Below, one piece after another: positions 1 through 5,481 of a stretch of 8,699 nucleotides of DNA. The stretch covers positions 1 through 8,699 of the forward strand of contig JAJZRD010000165.1 in NCBI GenBank assembly GCA_021845945.1. The letters run 5' to 3'. The DNA is from Chloroflexota bacterium (lineage in GTDB: Bacteria > Chloroflexota > UBA6077). The notes beneath the pieces were generated by a model, which was not told the origin of the DNA, did no database searches, and saw nothing but the letters and a program-made list of their open reading frames with translations. The stretch's first letter is position 1; every line of letters starts with the position of its first letter. The position numbers and the translations under genes are program-made.

Positions 1-1
1 C

Positions 2-64
2 CATGCGGAGAAGCTGCTGGAGGATCGGTGGCTCCGCTTCCGGCGGATCGGGGTGTTTGGCTAG
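2..64 (+). CDS. accA: C-terminal end of acetyl-CoA carboxylase carboxyltransferase subunit alpha (partial)
   Basis: An open frame runs from the window edge to a TAG at 62-64 and encodes 20 residues containing AEKLLEDRW and RFRRIGVFG. This resembles the usual end of AccA proteins, where a 'LLE.RY.KFR..G' tail follows the catalytic domain; this comparison is from memory. AccA forms the carboxyltransferase half of acetyl-CoA carboxylase with AccD and moves the carboxyl group from biotin to acetyl-CoA, giving malonyl-CoA for fatty acid synthesis. Synteny supports the call: phosphofructokinase follows on the same strand, as in the accD-accA-pfkA order of Firmicutes. The stop codon lies inside the heptameric repeat that starts here. 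Only 20 residues are visible, so another protein with a similar tail cannot be excluded. Confidence 0.5.
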   Translation, partial: HAEKLLEDRWLRFRRIGVFG

Positions 65-212
65 CTATCAGCTATCAGCCGTCAGCTTTCGGCCTGCAGC
101 CGGCGGCGCCTCACGGTCCCCTTCGTCTCGCCAGCAGGGTGTTCAACCAGCTTTGGGCCAGGCTTACCCTGTTTGTCGCTGACAGCCGATCGCTGACGAC
201 TGACAGCTACGC
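63..212. repeat. Inverted pair of heptameric repeat arrays upstream of pfp
   Basis: Positions 63-104 read as six consecutive 7-bp units of the type AGCTATC, AGCCGTC, AGCTTTC. Positions 178-205 read as four 7-bp units of the type GCTGACA, GCCGATC, GCTGACG. The second array is the same heptamer in reverse-complement orientation, so the two arrays face each other across about 75 bp. A second, cleaner inverted repeat lies over the right half: 165-178 pairs with 213-226 (14 bp, one mismatch, core TACCCTGTTT / AAACAGGGTA). Degenerate heptad arrays of this kind occur between genes in several bacterial phyla and give spurious ORFs rich in S, Q, R, A and V. No coding function is likely. Confidence 0.65.
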
Positions 213-230
213 CGGCAAACAGGGTATAAT
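200..230 (+). promoter_or_regulatory. Probable sigma70-type promoter of pfp
   Basis: A perfect TATAAT lies at 225-230. A -35-like CTGACA (5 of 6 to TTGACA) lies at 200-205, giving a 19-bp spacer, slightly longer than optimal. Transcription would start near 237 and leave a leader of about 85 nt before the TTG start of pfp. The -35 hexamer is part of a heptameric repeat unit, and the first two bases of the -10 box are the end of the 165-178/213-226 inverted repeat, so the repeat appears to have contributed the promoter. The leader (231-321) holds no recognised riboswitch; a 6-bp CTGTCG/CGACAG pair (242-247, 277-282) is too small to interpret. Confidence 0.55.
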
Positions 231-321
231 ATTGGCAGATACTGTCGTCTCGAAGAGTCAATTCCGGTCTCTCGGGCGACAGGAGTGCGTAGACGAGGAT
301 CTCTAGGAGGAGAAACGAACC

Positions 322-1353
322 TTGAGAGTCGCTGTTCTCACGGGCGGCGGAGATTGCCCCGGGCTGAACGCCGCCATCCGCGCCGTGGCGAGGAGCTGCT
401 TCGCGCAGGACTGGGCAGTATTGGGTGTGAAGAACGGATGGGCCGGGCTGCTGGGCGAGGGGCAGATTGAAGAGCTGACCCGCAAGAGCGTCTCCGGCAT
501 TCTGCACCTGGGTGGCACCATCCTCGGCACCTCGCGGACCAACCCCCTCAAGAAGCAAGAGCACATGGAGGAGGTGGCCAACAACCTGAAGAAGCACCAG
601 ATCGACGCGCTGGTCGCCATCGGTGGCGACGACACCCTCAGCGTGGCCAAGGGGCTCTTCGACCGCGGGGTCAAGGTGGTTGGCGTTCCCAAGACCATGG
701 ACAACGATCTGTCGGAGACCGATTACTGCATCGGCTTCGACTCCGCCGTCCAGGTAGTCATGGAGGCCCTGGACCGGCTGCACACCACCGCCAGCGCCCA
801 CCATCGGGTCCTGGTGGTAGAGGTGATGGGTCGCGACGCCGGCTGGGTCGCCGTGGAGGGCGGCCTCGCGGGTGGAGCCGACCTGATCCTGATCCCCGAG
901 GTGCCCACCGACATCGAGCGGGTCTGCCGCCACCTGGAGCGGCGGCGGGCAGCGGGCAAGGACTTCAGCATCATCGTGGTGGCTGAGGGCGTCGAGATGC
1001 CCGGGCTGACCAGCAAGGATGCCGTGCAGGAGGTGGACGCCTTCGGACACGTCCGGCTGGACAAGCGGGGCGTCAGCGAGCTGCTCGCGAAGAGGATCGA
1101 GAAGGAGACCGGCTTCGAGGCCCGGGTCACGGTGCTGGGACACCTCCAGCGCGGCGGATCCCCCTCGGTGACCGACAGGGTCAACGGCACCCGCTTCGGC
1201 GTCGGGGCCGTCGAGCTGATCAAGGAGGGCAAGTTCGGCTACATGCCCGCCCTCAAGGGCAACAAGATCGTCCCCGTGAAGATCGCCGATGCCGTCGGTC
1301 GTTCCAAGACGGTGGACATCGAGCTGTTCAAGCTGGCGGAGCTGTTCTACTAG
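322..1353 (+). CDS. pfp: Group III 6-phosphofructokinase, probably pyrophosphate-dependent
   Basis: The 343-residue product phosphorylates fructose 6-phosphate to fructose 1,6-bisphosphate in cytoplasmic glycolysis. Nucleotide/diphosphate-loop glycines lie at 8-10 with DCPGLN at 11-16. GGDD occupies 101-104 and PKTMDND 123-129. The catalytic aspartate is D127, with R72, R162, MGR (169-171), E222 and the sugar-phosphate segment GHLQRGGSP (273-281) in the positions of E. coli PfkA. Two residues decide the phosphoryl donor in this family: ATP enzymes have Gly at 104 and usually Gly at 124, whereas Asp104 with Lys124 marks pyrophosphate-dependent enzymes. Here both are the pyrophosphate type, which would make the step reversible. 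The TTG start at 322 is chosen because AGGAGG (305-310) precedes it and the protein then begins MRVAVLTGGG, the normal N-terminus of the family. Length is normal for the bacterial single-domain form. Donor specificity is inferred from residues only. Confidence 0.93.
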   Translation: MRVAVLTGGGDCPGLNAAIRAVARSCFAQDWAVLGVKNGWAGLLGEGQIEELTRKSVSGILHLGGTILGTSRTNPLKKQEHMEEVANNLKKHQIDALVAIGGDDTLSVAKGLFDRGVKVVGVPKTMDNDLSETDYCIGFDSAVQVVMEALDRLHTTASAHHRVLVVEVMGRDAGWVAVEGGLAGGADLILIPEVPTDIERVCRHLERRRAAGKDFSIIVVAEGVEMPGLTSKDAVQEVDAFGHVRLDKRGVSELLAKRIEKETGFEARVTVLGHLQRGGSPSVTDRVNGTRFGVGAVELIKEGKFGYMPALKGNKIVPVKIADAVGRSKTVDIELFKLAELFY

Positions 1354-1364
1354 GACCCTTGTTG

Positions 1365-1399
1365 CCCTCTCCCTCTGGGAGAGGGTCAGGGTGAGGGCT
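1365..1399 (+). repeat. 35-bp hairpin repeat, copy 1
   Basis: A perfect 9-bp inverted repeat (CCCTCTCCC at 1365-1373, GGGAGAGGG at 1377-1385) with a 3-nt loop is followed by a G-rich tail ending GAGGGCT at 1399. The same 35-bp unit recurs at 8490-8524 and, reversed, at 8544-8578. It begins 11 bp after the pfp stop. There is no T-run, so it is a REP-like intergenic palindrome more than a classical terminator, although the hairpin could slow 3' degradation of the pfp transcript. Confidence 0.8.
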
Positions 1400-1444
1400 G
1401 AAGCAACAGTGGAGCCGCTGGCATGAGCCATGTTGTGCAGACCG

Positions 1445-1485
1445 GGTGCAGCGGACGTGTTATAATCGGTTCGCTGCACCTTTTT
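1445..1485 (+). terminator. Probable intrinsic terminator downstream of pfp
   Basis: GGTGCAGCG (1445-1453) is perfectly complementary to CGCTGCACC (1472-1480). The stem extends inward by G-T, A-T and C-G pairs to 12 bp (1445-1456 with 1469-1480), leaving a 12-nt loop, and TTTTT follows at once (1481-1485). This is the form of a Rho-independent terminator and fits the end of pfp transcription. It is odd in that the loop contains a perfect TATAAT (1461-1466). The same inverted repeat could instead be an operator flanking the cysE promoter. Confidence 0.6.
1458..1466 (+). promoter_or_regulatory. Extended -10 promoter element of cysE
   Basis: TG at 1458-1459, one base, then TATAAT at 1461-1466 is a perfect TG-extended -10 element, which can work without a good -35 box. 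The base stretch 17 bp upstream (1438-1443) does not resemble TTGACA; a TTGTGC at 1433-1438 is too far away (22-bp spacer). Transcription would start near 1473 and give a leader of about 60 nt to the cysE start. The element sits inside the loop of the 1445-1480 inverted repeat. Confidence 0.55.
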
Positions 1486-1531
1486 GTAGGTGGCTCTTCG
1501 GCATTTCTAGAAAGGAACCATCAAGAAGGCG

Positions 1532-2248
1532 TTGCTGCGAGTAATCCGGAGCATTCGGCGGGATATCGAGACGATCTACGCCCGAGACCCCGCCGCCGTT
1601 AGCACACTAGAGATACTTCTCGCCTATCCGGGGTTCCACGCCAGGCAATTCCACAGGCTGGCCCACACCCTGTACAACTGGAAGCTGCCTGTGCTCCCCC
1701 GGCTGATTTCCCATGTCAGCCGATTTCTCACGGGCATCGAGATCCACCCAGGAGCCAAGATCGGCGAGCGCTTCTTCATCGACCACGGCATGGGGGTGGT
1801 GATCGGGGAGACCGCCGAGATCGGGGACAACGTGATGCTGTACCAGGGGGTGACCCTGGGCGGCACCAGCACCCACAAGACTAAGAGACATCCCACCCTC
1901 GGCAACAACGTGGTGGTCGGGACCGGCTCCCAGGTCATCGGCGCCATCAACGTTGGGGACAACGTCCGTATCGGGGCTGGCTCCGTGGTGGTGAAGCCCG
2001 TTCCGCCCAATTGCACAGTGGTAGGAGTCCCTGGCCGCATCGTAGCACGAGTGGATCCAGCCAACGGGACTGTAGAGAAGCTGCCCGACCCGGAGGCCGA
2101 GGCGATCCACTGCCTCCATCGGAAGATCACCGAGTTGGAGCGCCGCCTGGCAGTCCTGGAGGGGCGCAAGGTCGAGGATGACGCCAAGGGGTCTTCGGGT
2201 GGTGAGGAGCTGTCTCTCGGATCCACGTCATCCCACGACTGGGTGTGA
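1532..2248 (+). CDS. cysE: Serine O-acetyltransferase
   Basis: The product (238 residues) transfers an acetyl group from acetyl-CoA to L-serine, giving O-acetylserine for cysteine synthesis. The N-terminal helical domain (about 1-65) contains RDPAA (18-22) and [10 protein letters not shown] left-handed beta-helix of hexapeptide repeats follows (about 68-172), with [37 protein letters not shown] and [11 protein letters not shown]. The catalytic pair is represented by D84/H85 (DHGMG), and H120 (KRHP) matches the second active-site histidine of E. coli CysE. A C-terminal stretch (about 185-212, LPDPEAEAI then [10 protein letters not shown]) is charged and coiled-coil-like, and the last 25 residues are polar. 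The TTG at 1532 has AAGAAGG only 2 nt upstream; AAAGGA (1511-1516) is 15 nt away, and the frame is open back to a TAG at 1508-1510, so the start is less certain than the identity. The next gene begins 10 bp after the stop. Confidence 0.93.
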   Translation: MLRVIRSIRRDIETIYARDPAAVSTLEILLAYPGFHARQFHRLAHTLYNWKLPVLPRLISHVSRFLTGIEIHPGAKIGERFFIDHGMGVVIGETAEIGDNVMLYQGVTLGGTSTHKTKRHPTLGNNVVVGTGSQVIGAINVGDNVRIGAGSVVVKPVPPNCTVVGVPGRIVARVDPANGTVEKLPDPEAEAIHCLHRKITELERRLAVLEGRKVEDDAKGSSGGEELSLGSTSSHDWV

Positions 2249-2258
2249 GGGGGACCCC

Positions 2259-2459
2259 ATGGCAATTACCAAGGACATGACTATCCAGGAGATCGTCGCC
2301 CGGTACCCCAACTCTATCCCGGTCTTCGAGCGATACGGCCTTGGCTGTATCGTCTGCCTGGCAGCCGAGTTCGAGAACCTGGAGGCAGGGGCTACCGTCC
2401 ACGGGGTCAGCCTGGACGACCTTCTCTGGGATCTCAACCACCTGCGGCACAACGAGTAA
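2259..2459 (+). CDS. DUF1858-type redox-disulfide domain protein
   Basis: A 66-residue protein beginning MAITKDMTIQEIV. It matches, from memory, the DUF1858 / hybrid-cluster-protein-associated redox disulfide family: 'T..EI..RYP..I.VFERYG' followed by G-x-G-C-x-x-C (C30 and C33), then E-F-E (37-39), HG (48-49) and DDLLWDLN near the end. The function of the family is not established; the CxxC suggests a thiol redox or metal-sulfur role in the cytoplasm. The ATG at 2259 is preferred over an in-frame ATG at 2178 because the latter would start deep within cysE, and the family motif starts just after 2259. GAGGGGG (2247-2253) provides the ribosome binding site and overlaps the cysE stop codon, so the two genes are probably co-transcribed and translationally coupled. 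No transmembrane segment or signal peptide is seen. Confidence 0.85.
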   Translation: MAITKDMTIQEIVARYPNSIPVFERYGLGCIVCLAAEFENLEAGATVHGVSLDDLLWDLNHLRHNE

Positions 2460-2466
2460 TGAGCGG

Positions 2467-2543
2467 CGTAGGGCGGGGTCTTGTACCCCGCCGCCTGGCG
2501 CCAGACGTGCGAGCAGCGGCTGGGGATAAACCCCCGCCCTACG
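2467..2543. repeat. 77-bp palindromic intergenic element
   Basis: The outer arms CGTAGGGCGGGG (2467-2478) and CCCCGCCCTACG (2532-2543) are perfect 12-bp inverse complements. Inside, GGCGGGGT (2472-2479) also pairs with ACCCCGCC (2485-2492) across a 5-nt loop, so the left arm can form either a local hairpin or the outer stem. A further 8-bp palindrome, TGGCGCCA, lies at 2496-2503. One frame reads GRGLVPRRLAP then GDKPPPYVR, which resembles spurious ORFs from common intergenic repeats rather than a real protein. The element starts 8 bp after the DUF1858 stop and could act as a transcript end, although no T-run follows. Confidence 0.65.
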
Positions 2544-2574
2544 TCAGGAACGACGCCTTGAATGAAGGGCGAGG

Positions 2575-2586
2575 TGCAACGTTGCA
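2575..2586. promoter_or_regulatory. 12-bp perfect palindrome, possible operator
   Basis: TGCAACGTTGCA is a perfect palindrome about 87 bp upstream of the first glcD start. Its length and symmetry would suit a dimeric regulator, but no matching second site or clear promoter was found beside it. The rest of 2544-2672 has no gene; it contains a pyrimidine-rich stretch (about 2618-2657) and the glcD ribosome binding site GGGGAGG (2661-2667). The palindrome may instead belong to another repeat. Confidence 0.3.
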
Positions 2587-2672
2587 TCACGCGCGACCCC
2601 CGAGCCTCTTGCGCCCAGCCTTTCCCCTTCTGTCTCGCCGCTATCCCTCTCTTTTCACTCGGGGAGGATGAG

Positions 2673-4106
2673 ATGTTCGAGCAGTCCACGCTGGCAGAGC
2701 TCGCCCGGATCGTAGGCACGGCGAACCTACTCACCAGCCAGGAAGACCTGGCCTGCTACGGTTTCGACGCGACGCCCCGCCTGGGCCATTGGCCCGACGC
2801 CGTGGCAAAGCCCGGCAGCACGGATGAGATCTCTCAGATCCTTCAGCTGGCCAATCGGGCGGGCTTCAAGGTGGTCCCTCGAGGGGCGGGCACCAACCTG
2901 AGCGGCGGCAGCGTGCCGATCCAGGGCGGGCTGGTGGTGCAGATGAACCGCCTGAACCGAATCCTGGAGATCGACACCGAGAACCTCACCGCGCTGGTGG
3001 AACCGGGGGTGGTCACCAGCGATCTCCACAGCGCCGTGGAGTCCATAGGGCTCTTCTACCCTCCGGACCCCGGCAGCATGACGGTATCCACCATGGGGGG
3101 CAACGTGGCGGAGAACGCCGGAGGGCTGCGCGGCCTGAAGTATGGGGTGACCCGAGACTACGTCATGGGGCTGGAGGTGGTGCTTCCCACCGGGGAGGTG
3201 ATCAACACCGGCGGCAAGACGGTGAAGAACGTGACGGGCTACGACCTCACCCGGCTGATGGTGGGCTCCGAGGGCACCCTGGGCATCATCACCAAGATCC
3301 TGGCCCGGCTGATCCCCAAGCCCGAGGCCAAGAAGACCATGCTGGTCTACTACCGAAGCCTGAACGATGCCGCGGAGACGGTGTCCAGCATCATCGCCCA
3401 CCGGATTATCCCTCCTACCCTGGAGTTCCTGGACAACGTGACCGTGCGCTGCGTGGAGCAGTACATCCACGCGGGGCTGCCGCTGGAGATGGAGGCCATC
3501 CTGCTGATCGAGATGGACGGCCCGGCCTCGGTGGTGGAAGAGGACGGCGACAGGGTGGTCCAGGTTTGCCGCCAGCACAACGCAGCCGAGATCCAGGTGT
3601 CCAAGAGCGCCGAGGACTCCCTGCGGCTGGCCGCCGGGCGCCGCGCGGCCCTGCCCGCCCTGGCTCGCATCAAGCCGACCATGGTGCTGGAGGACGCGAC
3701 GGTGCCCCGAAGCCAGGTAGCGGCGATGGTGCGGCGGGTCCAGCGGATTGCCGAGACACATGACCTGCTGATCGGCACCTTCGGCCACGCGGGAGACGGC
3801 AACCTTCACCCCACCATCGTCTGCGACGAGCGGGATCACGACGAGATGGCGCGGGTGGAGAAGGCGGTGGACGAGATCTTCCGCGCCGCCCTCGAACTGG
3901 GTGGCACCCTGTCGGGAGAGCACGGCATCGGATTGTCCAAGGCCCCCTTCATGACGATGGAGCTGAAGGACTCGGGGATGAAGGCGACCCTGGCCATCAA
4001 GCGGGCGCTGGACCCCAACAACGTGCTGAACCCCGGCAAGATGTACATCGACGACTACGCCGCCGGCCGCAAGGCAACGAAAGATGTCCTGAGTCCCGTG
4101 TCCTGA
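2673..4106 (+). CDS. glcD: FAD-linked 2-hydroxyacid oxidase, GlcD family (first paralogue)
   Basis: The 477-residue flavoprotein should oxidise glycolate, D-lactate or a similar 2-hydroxyacid and pass electrons to the iron-sulfur partner encoded next. The PCMH-type FAD domain spans about 40-220, with PRGAGTNLSGGS (69-80), YPPDPGS (129-135), GGNVAENAGG (142-151) and VGSEGTLGI (197-205). The C-terminal FAD-oxidase domain follows, with GHAGDGNLHP (371-380), GEHGIG (415-420) and LNPGKM (452-457). H372, H379 and E416 fall where metal ligands lie in relatives such as D-2-hydroxyglutarate dehydrogenase. The ATG at 2673 is preferred over one at 2562 because GGGGAGG sits 5 nt upstream and the extra 37 residues are repeat-like and unconserved. 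The last residues (about DVLSPVS) and the stop are encoded by an intergenic repeat that starts within the gene. Substrate is not resolvable from sequence. Confidence 0.9.
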   Translation: MFEQSTLAELARIVGTANLLTSQEDLACYGFDATPRLGHWPDAVAKPGSTDEISQILQLANRAGFKVVPRGAGTNLSGGSVPIQGGLVVQMNRLNRILEIDTENLTALVEPGVVTSDLHSAVESIGLFYPPDPGSMTVSTMGGNVAENAGGLRGLKYGVTRDYVMGLEVVLPTGEVINTGGKTVKNVTGYDLTRLMVGSEGTLGIITKILARLIPKPEAKKTMLVYYRSLNDAAETVSSIIAHRIIPPTLEFLDNVTVRCVEQYIHAGLPLEMEAILLIEMDGPASVVEEDGDRVVQVCRQHNAAEIQVSKSAEDSLRLAAGRRAALPALARIKPTMVLEDATVPRSQVAAMVRRVQRIAETHDLLIGTFGHAGDGNLHPTIVCDERDHDEMARVEKAVDEIFRAALELGGTLSGEHGIGLSKAPFMTMELKDSGMKATLAIKRALDPNNVLNPGKMYIDDYAAGRKATKDVLSPVS

Positions 4107-4148
4107 GTCCTGGATAGTGACGCCTACTCGGGACGCAGCACTCAGGAC
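4085..4148. repeat. Heptameric repeat array at the end of the first glcD
   Basis: TGTCCTGAGTCC occurs at 4085-4096 and again at 4099-4110, a 14-bp period equal to two heptamers. ACTCAGGAC at 4140-4148 is the perfect inverse of GTCCTGAGT at 4086-4094 and at 4100-4108, so the array is an inverted pair with a spacer of about 31-45 bp. The glcD stop TGA (4104-4106) lies in the second unit. The rest of the gap to glcF (4149-4179) holds only the ribosome binding site GAGGT (4170-4174). Confidence 0.65.
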
Positions 4149-4179
4149 GCGGGCCTCGGCATTCAGGGCGAGGTAGAGA

Positions 4180-5481
4180 ATGGCTGATAGTAACGGACAG
4201 AAGGGCTTCGCGCCGAAGCGGGTCCCCAGCTACGATGAGCTGCTGAACTGCATCCGCTGCGGCTTGTGTCTTTCGGTATGCCCCACCTACCGCCAGGCGG
4301 GCACGGAAACCAACTCGCCTCGAGGTCGCGTGGCCTTGATCCGGGCCGCTGCCGAGGGGAAGCTGGAGCTGAGCCCCAACTTCGTCGACCACATGTACCG
4401 TTGCCTGAACTGCATGGCCTGCGCGGCCGTGTGCCCTTCGGGGGTGGAGGCCCACGAGATCATCGTCGATGCCCGCATCGAGATCGATAACAAGCTGCCC
4501 CAGCCCGCCATCAAGAATTGGATCTTCGAGGGACTCGTGCCCTCCCCCGGCCGGATGGAGGCCGCGGTGTGGCCACTCCGGCTGTACCAGAGGTCGGGGC
4601 TGCGCTGGCTGGCCGAGCACACCGGAGTGCTGAACCTCCTCCCCTACAACCTCGGGAAAACCGCTCAGATGCCGCCCACCCTGCCCATGTCCCCCCTGCG
4701 GCAACGGTTGCCGGAGGTAACCCCGGCTCGAGGCGAGCGCCGCTACCGGGTGGGTTTCTTCCTGGGCTGCGCCCAGAGCCTCCTCTTCGCGGAGAGCAGC
4801 GCGGCCACGGTGAGGGTGCTCTCCCGCAACGAGGCCGAGGTGGTCACGCCCAAAGGCACCGTCTGCTGCGGGATGCCGGCCATGGCCTACGGGGATCTGG
4901 ACAGCGCGCTGAGGCTGGCCAGGCAGAACATCGACCTCTTCGAGCGGACCGGGGTGGACGCCATCGTCACCGACTGCGCCACCTGTGGTGAGTCCGGCAA
5001 GCATTACAGGGAGTGGCTGAAGCACGACCCTGCGTACGCCGAGAAGGCCGAGACCTACAGCAGCCGCTTCCGGGACATCAGCGAGTTCCTGACCGAGATC
5101 CCGCTGGACGACCGCCTGGGCGAGGTGAAGGCCAAGGTCACCTACCACGATCCCTGCCACCTGGTGCGGGGACAGGGGGTATCTGCCCAGCCTCGCCAGC
5201 TGCTCCAGGGGATCCCGGGCGTCGAGCTGGTGGAGATGAAGGAAGCCGACTGGTGCTGTGGCGGCGCCGGCACCTACGCGATGACCCACTACGAGATGTC
5301 CATGGGGATCCTGGATCGGAAGATGGAGAACGCCGCCGCCACCGGAGCGGAGGTGATCGCCTCCGGATGCCCCGTCTGCCAGATGCAGCTGGCCTACGGG
5401 GTGAAGCGGGCAGGACTGCCCGCTCAGGTAACCCATCCGATAGCGCTGCTGGATAAGGCCTATGAAAACCGAGATCGTTGA
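4180..5481 (+). CDS. glcF: Iron-sulfur subunit of glycolate/2-hydroxyacid oxidase, GlcF family
   Basis: The 433-residue protein carries electrons from the flavoprotein subunits towards the quinone pool, probably at the inner face of the membrane. Two [4Fe-4S] ferredoxin motifs of the CxxCxxCxxxCP type are complete: C24, C27, C30, C34 and C75, C78, C81, C85. Two CCG (cysteine-rich) domains follow. The first has GC (196-197), CCG (229-231) and TDCATCG (264-270). The second has HDPCHL (323-328), CCGGAG (359-364) and SGCPVCQ (395-401). Such domains bind a further cluster in heterodisulfide reductase and relatives. The length is close to that of E. coli GlcF. The ATG at 4180 has GAGGT 5 nt upstream. 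The last 20 bp overlap the start of the second glcD gene, so the two are translationally coupled. No transmembrane helix is evident. All key cysteines are present. Confidence 0.92.
   Translation: MADSNGQKGFAPKRVPSYDELLNCIRCGLCLSVCPTYRQAGTETNSPRGRVALIRAAAEGKLELSPNFVDHMYRCLNCMACAAVCPSGVEAHEIIVDARIEIDNKLPQPAIKNWIFEGLVPSPGRMEAAVWPLRLYQRSGLRWLAEHTGVLNLLPYNLGKTAQMPPTLPMSPLRQRLPEVTPARGERRYRVGFFLGCAQSLLFAESSAATVRVLSRNEAEVVTPKGTVCCGMPAMAYGDLDSALRLARQNIDLFERTGVDAIVTDCATCGESGKHYREWLKHDPAYAEKAETYSSRFRDISEFLTEIPLDDRLGEVKAKVTYHDPCHLVRGQGVSAQPRQLLQGIPGVELVEMKEADWCCGGAGTYAMTHYEMSMGILDRKMENAAATGAEVIASGCPVCQMQLAYGVKRAGLPAQVTHPIALLDKAYENRDR

Noticed and set aside
82..1479. Long minus-strand open frame (465 codons) opposite pfp
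   Set aside because: It is antisense to a clear phosphofructokinase and has a repeat-derived N-terminus and low-complexity, His/Gly/Leu-rich composition; GC-rich codon bias keeps the opposite frame open.
2459..2671. 70-codon plus-strand frame after the DUF1858 gene
   Set aside because: Its sequence is the translated palindromic element plus pyrimidine-rich spacer; no conserved domain is visible.
2562..2672. N-terminal extension of the first glcD from an ATG at 2562
   Set aside because: There is no good ribosome binding site at 2562 and the extra 37 residues are unlike the family, whereas 2673 has GGGGAGG at the right distance.
2727..3923. Minus-strand open frame (398 codons) opposite the first glcD
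   Set aside because: His-, Gly- and Val-rich mirror of conserved GlcD codons with no ribosome binding site or motif of its own.
4107..4179. Possible CRISPR-like array in the repeats between the first glcD and glcF
   Set aside because: Units are 7 bp, degenerate and inverted, with no spacers of regular length and no cas genes.
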